Below, piece after piece: positions 12,101-25,400 of a DNA stretch of 64,000 nt. Numbering within the stretch: position 1 is the first letter of the stretch; the number at the start of each line of letters is the position of its first letter. Source of the stretch: Larus michahellis (lineage: Eukaryota; Chordata; Aves; Charadriiformes; Laridae); contig NC_133897.1 in assembly GCF_964199755.1 (NCBI RefSeq), positions 118,491,579 through 118,555,578 of the forward strand, given 5' to 3'. The notes under the pieces were generated by a model, which saw only the letters and a program-made list of their open reading frames with translations, was not told where the DNA came from and made no database searches. The position numbers and the translations under genes were made by a program.

Positions 12101-15100
12101 GATTTGGCAGCCGAATTTACAAGCCCATAAAGTTAACAGGGTCTACCTGTAAAAGTAATTGGTTTTCAGTGGGCGTTTTCAGACCTACTTATGACTTTAA
12201 GATCTGAATTTTCCTATGTGAAATATATATTTTCATTCAGTTTTCAATTTAGTCTATTTCAAAGACTTTTTGACTCTAGATCAAGTTTCTCGCACAGCTC
12301 TCTAAGACTGGAAATGAGCAAGCAGGAACTGGAGCTGCAGGGTTTTGGGGGTTTTATTTTGTTTTTCTTAATCAGTATCTGTTTTCTGATCCACAGAATG
12401 CAAAATGCAGGAATTCCTTGTCCTCAAGTGGTTATCCTTAAGAAACACGTCTTGGTTATGTCTTTCATTGGCCAGGACCAAGTCCCAGCTCCTAAACTAA
12501 AGGATGTAACGCTTAGTAGTGAAGATATGAAAAAGGCCTACTATCAGGTTCTTAATGTAAGACAATGTTGATTTCTCCTCTAATTCTGGGTTGTGTTTTC
12601 TTTTAGGGGAATAACTTAAAGGAGAAATCAGCATTTATTTACTTTTCAGGGTGCTTGCATCACTTTCAAGATACAGAGTCCAAAGGCTTATTTTGCTGCT
12701 GTTTAATGTGTGACTTTAAATAAGAAATTATGCACTAAAAAAAATTAATAAATTTAATCTTAGTCTGAGTAGAAAATGTGCTGAAACTTGGTGACAAACA
12801 GATACTTGGCAGCAGAGGAATTATGAGCAAGTAGTCCTCTTTTTAGAGAAGTAGTATGTGGTTTAGGAAGTTCTCTGAAGTCTTTCTGGGCTTACCAAAC
12901 AACTTAATTTACGATGCTTAAGCACTCTCCAATGATAAACCCCTCTCCACCCCCCTTTTTAATAAATCTAGAAATCGGAGAATGAATTAGAAGATTGCAT
13001 GGTGGATACTTTACTTCCGTATTATCAGCTGTAACTGGTTCAAACATGTACCTGCTAACTGTCCACTTGCTATTAGCTTCCTGTAGACATTAAAAAAAAC
13101 CAACCAACCCAGCAGCTTGATAATATGAATGGTCTGGGCCTGAAATTTTGAGACCAGTAGAGCAACACAACCATGTTTTAAGTGAATATGCATACCAGTT
13201 AGGATTCAGTACCTAAAACTGTGAGACTCCTTTCCTGTGTGATAGGAATGACAGGTATATTTAGAGAACGTGTTTACAGATAGTCTCGTGCACTTGGACT
13301 GGTTGGCAGAGCTGATATGAGTTTACCAGACTGATTCTTCTGACTTGCCAAAGCTAAGCTCAGTAATAAAAGCTTAGCTTGATGGCAGTTTACCAAAACT
13401 GCAATTCCCTGTGTGAAACTTCGTTGACGACTTGGAAAAAATGATGTAAATTGGGTGGGTGAATGGGGAGAGGCTTTTTTTGGTGTTATAGTCGTGAAAA
13501 CGATATTTATTTGGAGTACAGCGTACTTCATTCATTAATTTGGTTCCTTGCAGATGATGCAACAGTTGTATAAGGAGTGCAACCTGGTGCATGCAGATCT
13601 GAGTGAATACAACATGCTTTGGCATGATGGGAAGGTGAGCTGCTTATTCATGTGGGGAGAAAAGGTTTCATCTGATGTGAAATGTTATTGCAAAGTGAAT
13701 TGCTATCTCCCTGTGGATACAGGTCTGGCTTATTGATGTCAGTCAGTCTGTGGAGCCAACCCATCCTCATGGACTTGAATTTTTGTTCAGAGACTGTAGG
13801 AATGTGTCACAGGTAGGTCCTCTTCATCTGACAATCCTCTGTTATGCTGAATGTTTTCCAAGATAAAAATAAATTCAGAAGTAACTAAAAATCAACGAAT
13901 ACAACTCTGTTTTTAAAAAAAAAAAAAGATCACCACCACCTACATATAAGATTACTCTTGTATATTGTCCGTACTGATGGTGTTCTTTGAAAGGGAAAAA
14001 AGTCTTGAAGAATAAAATGGTACCGCTAGAACTTAAAACTTCTTTCAGTTATTTTCATTGGTAGGTCAACAAAAACAAAAATATCATTTTGACTAAATAT
14101 TGTAATTGTAACTTGGGGAAGGAAAAGGAGTGTTTTGTTTTGTGTAGAAAAGTGTTTAATGTGTGCTTTTTTTTTATTGACTAGTTCTTCCAGAAAGGAG
14201 GTGTGGCAGAAGCACTTAATGAGCGTGAACTCTTCAATGCTGTCTCAGGTTTTAATATTACAGCTGACAATGAAGTAGACTTCCAAGAAGAGGTACAGCT
14301 TTATCTGTGTCTAACATTTGAATTTGTTAGCTAGGAGCTATTCTAATACCTTAATTTTCCAACTTTAGTTTGTATGACTAGTGTGTGAGTGCAATTTCAG
14401 CAATCATTCTGCATCTTTTTTTCTTTTCTTTATGCTCGATAATTTCAACATAGTAAAAATGTTTTCTGAAACTCAGATTGACAGACCTCTCCACCACTTT
14501 TCCTGATCTCCCTGCTTTCAAGTATAAAAGGCTTCATGTTGCATATGATTGCTTCTTTCAGTGTTAAGGAAAATATAGTTATCTGTTTTAGTTTAAAAGC
14601 TAGCTTTGTTTTCTTTGCTTACATGTATTAAAGGTTGTGCAGAGGAAGGAAGGCTGGGTTAAAAATAATAATTGTTCTACTGCTTATTTATAATTTTTTA
14701 GATTTTAACTTAACTTGAATTTAAAGTTTAGTCTAGCATTATCAATTTTCAAGCCTAAAATAATGCTAATAGAAATATGGACTAGGAATCTTCGATCACC
14801 TTTGGCTTTTAATTTTCAAATTTTAGCTGTAACTCCTCAAAGTGTGCATCCTGATACCAGACATTTATAAAAATAAGTTGTCAAATGTCCCATATTTCCC
14901 ATATTCACTAATTAAAGTAAGGTCTACATGTCAGTTCTAATCAATTCCTAATGACAGCGTAGGCTTATGTTAGCCCAGCATGTAGTAGGTGGGAGCTTGA
15001 AATTAGTTAACTCCTGGGACAGCTGCTCAAACAGAGGGAGAGGCATAAAGGGAACACAGTGTCACTGTTCCAAGATCCTTCTGTATCAGTGAAGCAAAAA

Positions 15101-15910
15101 CTAATTCCCTCACTGGCTGTGTTGTTAGTATTGGTGTGGGGGGTCAGTTTTGTTGTTGGTTTACATCATCTTTCTTGCTTAGAAGTTTTATGGGAAAGAC
15201 TTATGTTGCTGTTTACATCTAGGTGAATTTGAGCAGCCTATCCCTAAACTTCAGATTTTGACTTTAGTCACTGGTAACTAAACCTGTCTCCTCTGGAGTA
15301 CAATAGGAAGTAATCCAAATATAACAATCTGAAGATAATAAGCTACCTTAGTTGTTACGTTGATTGCACAAAACATTTAAGTATAACTGTCTTCAGCGTA
15401 TACCATTAAAAGCAATTGCAGTGGATTTGTAATTGTAATATTACTTGGAATTTCTCCAATGCTGATGGATTTGCTGAGTTACAGTAGAGGTGTTCAGAGT
15501 TGGAGAAACGGGTGCTTTTGTACTTCGGGGAATACGGCTGGAGTCATAAGAATCATCCAGTCCTCCTGGCAACTCATGCATTTCAGTTATACAGCATGAA
15601 ACTATAAAGGAGTGCTACTCCTTTTACTAATTTTCTGAGAACAGAGGTTTCAAACTATATTTCCAAAGTATATTGCCCCATACATGTGACTGAATCATTG
15701 AAATAGAAATGATCGGTCATCTGAAGTTACCTTTTAACACTGTTCAGAAACATTCTGGTGTAGTCATGGTTTTATGATTTCAGCATGGATTTATTTTTGG
15801 CTTTCTAGATTGAAGCTTTGGAGAAGATGAATGAAGATCACGTGCAGAATCATGGAAAGAAACTCTCAATGTTTTCAAGCGATGGAGACCCACCTATATA
15901 TGATGAATAG
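5818..15910 (+). CDS. RIOK3: RIOK3, RIO family atypical protein kinase (13 exons)
   Basis: RIOK3 is an atypical serine kinase of the RIO family; it acts in cytoplasm on late 40S ribosome maturation and modulates RIG-I/MDA5 signalling. Coding exons: 5818-5883, 6778-6899, 7745-7890, 8007-8111, 8630-8739, 9403-9546, 10447-10574, 11730-11915, 12397-12556, 13554-13634, 13723-13812, 14185-14292, 15809-15910. All junctions are GT-AG and keep frame, giving 515 residues (human 519). Landmarks: nucleotide loop STGKESVV at 260-267, catalytic-site Lys288 in AIKVFK, catalytic loop HADLSEYN at 402-409 (Asp404, Asn409), and metal-binding Asp421 in LIDVSQS. The acidic DSDSSEDEVDW segment is in exon 4. The C-terminus ends PPIYDE. 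The protein is four residues shorter than human just before Lys288. The start was chosen because MDPVGVA matches the human N-terminus. Confidence 0.97.
5912..5983. repeat. Perfect 72-bp palindrome in RIOK3 intron 1
   Basis: Two 33-bp arms of pure GC-rich sequence flank a self-complementary GGGCCC centre (5945-5950), so all 72 bases are their own reverse complement. The left arm begins GGCCCAGCCGCCGCC and the right arm ends GGCGGCGGCTGGGCC. Symmetry stops at once outside 5912 and 5983. It begins 29 bases after the exon 1 splice donor, so the RIOK3 pre-mRNA would carry a very stable hairpin next to the 5' splice site. Confidence 0.95.
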
Positions 15911-18560
15911 CACTGAGTGCATAGCTGCTAACGGAACGAAACACAAATGTACTGCTTCTGACTATGTTGGTGCAGTGGTAAATGTCAGCTACCAATGTCA
16001 AGGGAGAGTGGTTGACTGGGAATACCAAAATGGAAAACACAGTGAGCATACGGTGATGCCTCGGTGGTTTTATTTTTTAACTTAGCCCACACTTCAGGCT
16101 GGCACTGTGAGAATGGACTGTCACTACCTCTTCAGATAGTCTGGCAACTTCAACAATTGCCCAGTTACGTTAGACTAATGTAGCTGAGGTGGTCATATTT
16201 TGCATGATTCAGAGCTTATTTGTTTTAGTTTTTTAAAAAAATTATTTAAAAATCATTTAGATCATCTAAAGTATTTAGTGGGAAAGCAAACAAGGGGAAT
16301 CCCTCTCTTTCTCCTATTGCTGCTTGAAAAACTAATTAAAAATTGTATATGGACGTGATGTCAGCAAACCTTTAATCCTTCTCCACCAAGGGCAAAATGG
16401 AAAGCCAAACTATGTGCTGCCATAACATGAAAATGTTAATTTAACAAACCAATGTCTTTATATATGCAAAAGTCTGGACCTTTTCGTTTGAAGTACACAG
16501 AATGTGGCTCTACCTCTGTAAATACAATTGGGTTTTACGTGAGAAACAGATTTGAATCCAACCAGCAGAGGCCGTCTTTGGTGATGGGCCAGGAACATCT
16601 GAGAGCTGCATCCAAGTTGTGTAACAAAGAGTAAGTTCAGTTAGTTTCACTTTTAATACATAAATTGTTCCAAGAACTCAGTGGAAAAAAAAAAATCTCT
16701 ATAATAATCCTGTCTCTAACTGGAAATTCTGGGTAAAACATCAAACATTCTTACTGACCCCAAAGATGCTTATAGACTATGAAAGCTAAATATTGGTCAT
16801 CATTATTTTTCAATGAACCTTTTTGCATACAAGTGCAAAAAGAATACTCAAATTGGTCTTTTTCTCATGCTTTTATTCTTAATCTCAGCCTCTTTATTTT
16901 AGCAAGTTCTAAAAATCTAGGCATGTTTCTCTCCAAAACAACACATTTAAAAATGAACTGATGTATTGGGATGGTTCAGAATTAAGAAATTCTGATCAAC
17001 TTCTTTTTAATGGATTGCTGTTTCTGATGCTGCTCTTTATCAAGCAGAATATAGTGTTGCTACACATGACATTCTCACAGTGTGCTGTGAAAGTGCTTTT
17101 TTTATTATTTTTTTTTTTGTTGTTGTTGGAAAACTGGTGGTAAAGTAAAAACTCAAGATCTTGTGGTGCTTTTGCGTGGTTCTTCGCATCATACAAGCCT
17201 TCATTGATCCTCAGTGCTGCACTAAAGCAGTGCTACGGTAGGACTACGCTAATTCATTAAAACAATAGAAAAATTACAATTTTGGTGGGTACTACATAAA
17301 CAGTAAACAACCTCAATGTCTTTGCCAGTTTCATCCCAGTACTTGGATCCTCTTCCCTTTTCTAAATTAGACAGTTGTCTTGCATTTACCCCTTACTTTT
17401 GAAATAAAGGAACTTAGGTATTTGGGAGACTTAAGTCTATTCCTAATTGCTCAGTGAAATAGTTCCCCAATAATGATATTGGGGAAAGAACAGAGGTACT
17501 GAGAGGGAGGCGCTACGGTTACCTAACCCCTTCAGGAAGACTGAAAGCTTCTGTTAAATACAACTGAATCTTCCTCAAAGCATTCAGAGAAGGCTTTTAA
17601 AATAAAAGCATAGTCCTGTTCTAGGCTTATTAGAAGTTTCAGTACTCATTTCTTAGAGAAAAAATTAAGGCAGTTGCTAACGCCTTACAAGGTGCTCGTC
17701 TAGGAAAGATGTTGATTGTTGTGGATATTTGCATCAAGTGAGGGGAGGAGAGAGCAGAAAAAAGGGGAAGTGAGGGGAGGGTGTTTTTTGAGCTGTCATT
17801 GGAAACAGAGTTACCTGCTTGTATCGTGCTTGAATGGAGGCCTCAGTTACTGTCATTTTTAATACCTTTCTAAAAATATATCTAGCACAGATTAAAAAAA
17901 CCCCACAAACAAGGAAATGAAGCAGTGGTCATCAAGTCTGTGATTTAAAGCTACTAGCCCCAATTATATTGGCTGAACATCTTTTTCTTTACAGCAGTGA
18001 AATTGGTTCAGGAATTTGCTTTGAGATTTTTGACGTCTGGGCGTGTTGTCAAGTAGTTGAAAATAAGAAGTTGCTAAAATAAGCATTTTTCTGGACTCCT
18101 CTGAAATAAAAGGTTCTAGGATTATTATTAAGCAAACAGAATCTTAGAAGTAAATCTAGACCTTTCATTGTTAATTAAGCCACTGCCATTAAGCCACTAA
18201 CTTTCCTGACATTATGGCTATTCTAATGGCTGTTTCTAAAACTATCACAATAGTTTCAAGTTGTGTTATGTACTTGTCTGCTGATTCCCCCCCTTGGTTT
18301 CCACTATCTTAATATTCCTATTGCAATTGTAGAAAAGTGCTTGCTCTCCTGTAGGGAAGTAGAAGGTTTCTTAAGTTTTGACCTAGGATTAACCAAACTT
18401 TTGGCTAATGTGCAATAAATTTTTTATTTTGTAAAAAAAGATAAACTTTAAGGTAGTTTAAACACTCTGGAAATACTTGTGCGCCCTCTCTAGTCAACGT
18501 GGAATTGCTTGATGAGGCAGGAGGGTTCTGCAGAACGAATAAACTTGCTGTCATTCCTAG
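15911..18560 (+). other. RIOK3 3' UTR with candidate polyadenylation signals
   Basis: Downstream of the RIOK3 stop there is no further exon. AATAAA hexamers occur at 17403-17408, 18105-18110, 18414-18419 and 18538-18543. The 18414 copy is followed by a T-rich, G/T-containing stretch, and the last copy is the final candidate before the RMC1 promoter. Alternative 3' ends are therefore possible. The actual site cannot be chosen from sequence alone. Confidence 0.6.
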
Positions 18561-19190
18561 CCGTGACTTCAGTTTCTCGAGTCTGATGTGAAATTGTCAC
18601 AATCGGACTAAGGGGGTCACAAGTCAGCGAGCAGCTGTTTGCATGATACCGTGTTAATATCCCGTGCTTAAATTCGTATTTCTCCTGTACTAAGTTGCGC
18701 CACTCCCGTCTAATCTGGAAACTTTTAAATTGGTGTGATCTCAGTTTTTTGGTTTTTTGTTTTTTTTTTCTTTCCTCCCCCTCTGTTTTTTATTTCTCTT
18801 ACTACACCAATAAGCAAATATGTAATTGATGTTCTCACACCATTTCTAAATTATACTGTAGGTTTTGCAACTGGGGAACTAAGGTGCATCAAGCAGAAAA
18901 ACCCACTGCTGGTTTATTGTCCAAACTAAAATACAAACAAGCGTAAATGCTGAGAAGCAATCTGGACTTTAACTTCGATAATGCTTTATTAATATTGTTC
19001 CTGAAATAGGGACTGTTTTCAGAGGATAATTTCCCTTTCTCATCTATTTTACACCTAGCCACTGAAGAGCAGTTTCATGCCCAAAACCAGTATAAATCGT
19101 GACAATGCAGCAAAGCGTGGGCAAATACTGAAGCACTTGGTTCCTTCTTCCTCCCACCTAAAAGTTTTGGTGTTTTTTTTTTTTTTTTTT
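18561..19190. other. RIOK3-RMC1 spacer
   Basis: AT-rich spacer of about 630 bp with poly-T runs at about 18,760 and 19,171-19,190. No gene, repeat family or conserved motif was recognised before the RMC1 promoter begins. Confidence 0.5.
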
Positions 19191-19198
19191 GAAAAAGC

Positions 19199-19408
19199 TC
19201 TATAAAAGGTTGGGCGAAGTGTTTTTACCTGCTGCGCGACACGTGCCGGCTCTGGCCGTTCCCACCTGTGCGTCCTGCGCCTTTAAGGCGGGCCGGTCCC
19301 GCGTCACGTGTGAGGGGAGTGTAAACAGGAAGCGCCCGGCCGGCCGGGAGGGGGAGTTCGTTGAAGGGACCGTTTTTGCGGCGGGTGACTTCGCGAGCCG
19401 CCGCCGCC
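19199..19408 (+). promoter_or_regulatory. RMC1 promoter with TATA box and two CACGTG E-boxes
   Basis: A TATAAAAG box lies at 19201-19208, 208 bp before the start codon, at the left edge of a CpG island that runs to about 20,000. Two CACGTG E-boxes follow, at 19240-19245 and 19305-19310. The second sits in GTCACGTG (19303-19310), eight of ten bases of the CLEAR element bound by TFEB/MiT factors at lysosomal genes. If the TATA box works, transcription would start near 19,230 and the E-boxes would lie at or just after the start site. Binding is inference. Confidence 0.6.
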
Positions 19409-22386
19409 ATGAGCCGCGAGCCGCCGCCGCCGGGGGAGGAAGAGGCGCCGGGAGGAGGAGGAGAAGAAGAAGGAGGAGAAGAAGAAGGGAGAGCGGGAGC
19501 TGGGGATGGCGGCTGCTACCTGGCGCTGTGCGCGCGGCCCGTGCACTTCGAGAAGGCCAACCCCGTCAACTGCGTCTTCTTCGACGAGGCCAACAAGCAG
19601 GTGGGGGTGGCGGCGAGGGGCCCTCCTCGCGGGGGCGGCGGGGAGACGCGTTCCCCCTGGCTCCTTGCCACCCCGTCCGTCCTGACAGGCCGCCGGGCGG
19701 TGTCTGTCGGATGGTCGCCTCAGGAGCTGGGCCCGCTCGCCGGCTGCGGGAGGGAGAGCCGCCGCCTTGCGTCGGTGCCCAGCTCCCAGCCTGCCGCGGC
19801 GGGCAGATGGAGCGGCCGGCGGGTGCTGGGCACCCCCACCGTGCCTCACACGGGTGGGGTGGTGGCGGCTTCGGGCCTGTTACCTCAGCCTCCCCCGCCG
19901 GCTCCCCGAGAAGAGGGGTCTGGAGGCTCTCACGCCCGGCTTTGGTCTCCTCCCCATCCCCTTCTGTGGAACCGCTGCGGCGCGAGGTCTCGCTGCTGGG
20001 CGGCTGGCTCGGAACCTGTCATCTTGCTAGAGGCGGTAGAAATTTGTTTTTTCAAATGTACCAACGTAAATTTATTAGGTTGAATTTCACCTGCCTTTAC
20101 TCTCACTGCCCGAAGGTCCTTCTGGGATTCTTCAGAGTCAGCACTTTTTCCTTTCTGTTCCAGACCTCCCAACATTACTGGCAAACTTTGTCACTTCACT
20201 GCTAACTGCATTTCTCTGATTCCCACCCCCCCCCCCGCCTTTTCAATTGGTAAAGTTCAGTATATTCGTAAAAATTAATTTGTAGCTTTACTTGTGGCTT
20301 GGACCTGACTTGACACTTTGCTTTTAATTTCTTGGCTTTGGTTCTTTTAAGCGTGTTTTCCTTAATATCCCTATGAGCTTCTGAGTATTCAATTCAGTAT
20401 AGCTAAAAGTTCCACAGTCTGTCGTGAGACTTATATAGATGTGGATACAGTCTGCTGTCTAATTCCTGTAACTGTTCTGTGACCTCAGCATTCACAGAAT
20501 TGAAACGTTCAAGCTTTCTTCTCCATATAAATGGCATGGTTTGCCGTGTGCGGTGTGGACATGATCGGTGGCATGTTTGGAGAGGGAGGAGCATTTCTGG
20601 GATGTGCTTCTTGCAGCTACACTCTGCTCAGAATTATTGGTGTCCTTTCTAAGTCATAATCCTTTACTCACATTTTGAGGGCCAATTGAAATAAGATTAC
20701 TTAAACAGGCCTGTTGTGAGACACTATATCATAGTGTGGATGTGATATAACTGCACAGAAACTGGTTGTTAAGAGCTCACTTGAAAGAAACTTATTTTCA
20801 ACTGTAAATTTAATTCTCTGTGTTTTCTTGCTATTCTAAAATTGTTTAATTTCCAGAGTGTCTCCAAATCATTTATAACCAGCATTTCAATGACAGTTTC
20901 CCACGTGAATGGCCTTCCGAGAGATCTTTCCTTGCTATCTTTTGATCTCATAAAGATTAAGAGAGTATTGTCTTCATTTTCTATTACATCAATATTAAAA
21001 GTAGTTAAACTAATTATTTGTCATTATAGTAAGGCTTGCTTGCAGTTTATCGTCTTGACACCTGTATTTCTGCATGAGCATACTACACCAGTAGCATGGC
21101 TAGTTTCACAAAACAATATATCTGTTATTCGGAGACCTGATCTGTTTGTCTAGTGCTTCTGCACATAAAACAAGTACAAATAAGGCATCTGCCTGATTTT
21201 CTTTTTCTAAGCCAGTTAAAGTTTTTAACGGCATGACTTTTTTTAATGTTCTCTTATTCCAGCTCAATAAGTGGTATAGCTGTAGCAGGTTTCATACGTA
21301 TATATGTGCAGTTGTGCTAAAGGAATTCTTTAAGTTCTTAGTTCAAGTTGGCTGAAGCTTCTCAGGTACATGCAAAACAGCAGATTACTATTAAACTATT
21401 CCTATCTAATAACATGTTCTGACAAGATCAAGCTTCTGGGTCATTGTGTTGTATCTCTTCGTGATCCCCAAGGTTTTTTTTTTGTTTTAAACAATGCCCT
21501 GATGTCTCAGATACTTCTACTAGTACCTGGCTTAGGAAAATATGAATATTAAAAAAAAAAAAAAGAGAGAGAGAAAACCTTACACAGAGTTTTACTGTTT
21601 TAACTTGCTCAGTAGTTCAGCGTATGCCTACAAGACTGTTTACAGTACCACTGGAAACCTGTACAGTACCATTGGAACTCCAGAGGAAAGAATTAATTAT
21701 TTACTGAATCTCAGTGTGAACTGGCAGACCTGTGTAAGAACAAAAATTGCGTCTAGTAAAAAAATTAAAAGTATGGCTTATAGAAAAGGCAGTATGTTAA
21801 GCTTATGACTTTGAATAAGCTACAAATATTTTTCAAAACTTTTTTAATAGGTTTTTGCTGTTCGATCTGGTGGAGCTACAGGAGTTGTTGTTAAAGGTTT
21901 AGAGGACAGAAATCCCATTTCCTTCAGGTAAGGCACCTTCATCTTTATTGTCTTGGGGTAGAATTCTGCATACTTAAAATTATGTGGTATTTAGCCCTGA
22001 TCTACTGTAGTTCAGGCATAAGACTTAGAAATAGTTATGATCATCTTTTAATTTTGTTCTTATGTATAATCTTGCAATTAAGATGGTATGCTTTGACCTC
22101 ATGAATTTATAGTTTTCTGGGGGGCAAAAAAAGGTATTAGTCGGTGGCTTTTTTTTTTTTTTTTTTTAATGAAAGCATTTTACAAGGAATATGTGGAATC
22201 ATAGAATGGTTTGGGTTGGAGGGCACCTTTAAAGTTCATCTAGTCCAAAATCCCCTGCAGTGAGCAGGGACATCTTCAACTAGATCAGGTTGCTCAGAGT
22301 CCTGTCCAACCTGACCTTGAATGTTTCCAGGGATGGGGCATCTGCCACTTCTCTGGGCAACCTGAGCCAGGGTTTCCCCACCTTCA

Positions 22387-22422
<36 letters not shown>

Positions 22423-25400
22423 CTTCCTTCTATCTAGTCTGAATCTACCCTCTTTTAGTTTAAAGCCATTGCCCCTTGTCCTATCACAACAGGCCCTGCT
22501 AAAAAGTCTGTCCCCATATTTCCTGTAGGCCCCCTTCAGGTACTGGAAGGCTGCTCTAAGGTCTCCCTGAAGCCTTCTCTTCTCCATGCTGAACAATCCC
22601 AGCTCTCTCAGCCTGTCCTCATAGGAGAGATGTTCCATCCCTCTAGTCATTTTTGTATCCCTCCTCTGGGCTTGCTCCAGTAGGTCTATGTCTTTCTCTT
22701 GCTGAGGGCTCCAGAGCTCTCCAGGTGAGGTCTCATCAGAGTGGAGCAGGGGGGCAGACTGGTCCCAATACAGACTGCTGAGGGACGCCACAGATCACTG
22801 ATCTCCATGTGGACGTTGAGCTGTTGATCACTACCCTCTGTATGTAACCATCCAACCAATTCCTTATCTACCAAACAGTCTACCCACCAAATCCATATTT
22901 CCCGTTTAGAGAGAAAGGGGTTGTGGGGGCACCATGTCAAAAGCCTTACAGAAGTCCAGATAGACAACATCTGTATTTCTTACCTTGTCCACTGATGTAG
23001 TCGCTCCATCATAGAAGGCCACTAGGTCAGTCAGGCAGGACTTGCCCTTGGTAAGCCATGCTGGCTGTTTTGAATCGCCTCCCTGTCCTTCATGTGCCTT
23101 AGCTTATTAGCATAGCTTCTAGGAATATATATATCTTTATGTATAATATGTATTCTATAAGCAACTGTTGAGAAGTGTCACGATAGCTAGCCCTTGTTCT
23201 CTTGGGGGACTTCAACTTACTAGATGTCTGCTGGAAATGCAATACAGCAGGGAGGAAACAGTCTAGGAAGTTCCTGGAGTGTGTGGAAGATAACTTCCTG
23301 ACACAGCTGGTGAGGGAGCCACCTAGGGAAGGCACCCCGCTGGACCTGTTGTTTGTGAACAGAGAGGGACGGGTGGGTGATGTGATGGTTGGAGGCTGTC
23401 TTGGGCATAGCAGTCACAAAATGATACGAGTTTTCAGTTCTCAGAGAAGTAAGGAGGGGAGTCAGCAGAACTGCTACCTTGGACTTCTGGAGGGCAGACT
23501 TTGGCCTGTTTAGGAGACTGGTTGAGAGAGTCCCTTGGGAGGCAGTCCTGAAGGGCGAAGTAGTTCAGGAAGGCCGGACATTTTTTAGGAAGGAAATCTT
23601 AAAGGCACAGGACCAGCCTGTCCCTGTAAGCCGAAAGACGAGCCAGCAGGAAAGAACACCGGCCTGGCTAAACAGCGAGCTTTGGCTGAAACTCGAGTTT
23701 GTGACTTTTGGAAGAAGACGCAGGCAAATCAGGAAGGCTATAAAGATGTGGTGAGGTTATGCTGGGAGGAAACTAGAAGGGCCAAAGCCCAACTAGAAAT
23801 TAATCTGGCTACTGCCATAAAAGACAATAAAAAATGTTTCTGTAAATACATTAGCAACAAAAGGAGGGCTAAGGAGAATCTCCATCCTTTATTGAATGCG
23901 AGAGGAAATGTGGTGACAAAGGATGAGGAAAAGGCTGAGGTACTTAATGCCTTCTTTGCCTCAGTCTTTAATATTAAGGCCAGTTGTTCTCAGGGTACCC
24001 AGCCCCCTGAGCCGGAAGACAGGGAGCAAAATGAAGCTCCCATAACCCAAGAGGAAATTCTTAGAGACCTGCTATACCACTCTGACACACACAAGTCTAT
24101 TAGGATAGGATCCACCCAACACTACTGAGGGAGCTGGTGGTAGTGCTCACCAAGCCACTTTCCATCATTTATCAGCTGTTCTGGAAAACGGGAGAGGTCA
24201 CACTTGACTGGAAGTTAGTAAATGTGGCGCCCATCTACAAGAACTGCTGGAAGAAGCGTCTGGGGAACTACAGGCCTGTCAGTCTGACCTTGGTGCCAGG
24301 GAAGGTTATGGAGCAGATCATTTTGAGTGCCATCACATGGCATGTACAGGACAACCAGGTGATCAGGCACAGTCAGCATGGGTTTATGAATGGCAGGTCC
24401 TGCTTGACTAACCTGATCTCCTTCTATGACAAGGTGGCCTGCCTAGTGGATGAGGGAAAGGCTATGGATGTTGTCTGCCTAGACTTTATTAAAGTCTTTG
24501 ATGCCATTTCCTACAGCATTCTCCTGGAGAAACTGGCAGCTTATGGCTTGGATGGGCGTACTGTTCGCTAAGGGGAAAAACTGTCTGGATGGCCGGGCCC
24601 AAAGAGTGGTGGTGAATGGAGTTAAATCCAGTTGGTGTCCGGTCACAAGTGGTGTTCCCCAGGGCTCGGTATTAAGACCAGTTCTCTTTAATATCTTTAT
24701 CAATGATCTGGATGAGGATATCAAGTGCACCCTCAGTATGTTTGCAGATGATGCCAAGTTGGGTGGGAGTGTTGATCTGTTTGAAGGTAGGAAGGCTTTA
24801 CAGAGGGATCTGGACATGCTGGATTGATGGGCTGAGGTCAATGGTATGAGGTTCAACAAGGCCAAGTGCCGGGTCCTGCACTTGGGTCACAACAACCCCA
24901 TGCAGTGCTACAGGCTTGGGGAAGAGTGGCTGGAGAGCTGCCTGGCAGAAAAGGACCTGGGGGTGTTGGTCGACAGCCGGCTGAATATGAGCCAGCAGTG
25001 TGCCCAGGTGGCCAGTAGCATCCTGGCCTGTATCAGGAATAGTGTGGACAGCAGTGATCATCCCCCTGTACTCAGCACTGGTGAAGCCACACCTTGAACG
25101 GTGTTCAGTTTTGGGCCCCTCAGTACAAGAAAGACATTGAGGTGCTGGAGTGTGTCCAGAGAAGGGCAACGAAGCTGGTGAAGGGTCTGGAGAACAAGTC
25201 TTATGAGGAGCGGCTGAGGGAGCTGGGGTTGTTTATCCTGGAGAAAAGGAGGCTGAGGGGAGACCTTATCGCTCTCTACAACTACCTGAAAGGAGGTTGT
25301 AGAGAGGTGGGGGTCAGTCTCTTTTCCCAAGTAAGAGGGAATAGGACAAGAGGAAATGGCCTCAAGTTGCACCAGGGGAGGTTTAGACTGGCTGTTAGCA

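Noticed and set aside
15911-16085. Open frame overlapping the RIOK3 last exon (15831-16085)
   Set aside because: It is out of frame with RIOK3, whose last exon ends at 15910 with the conserved PPIYDE tail.
19189-20205. 338-codon and 240-codon open frames around RMC1 exon 1
   Set aside because: They read through the promoter, exon 1 and intron 1. Only 19409-19600 is coding, as shown by the donor and by similarity to RMC1.
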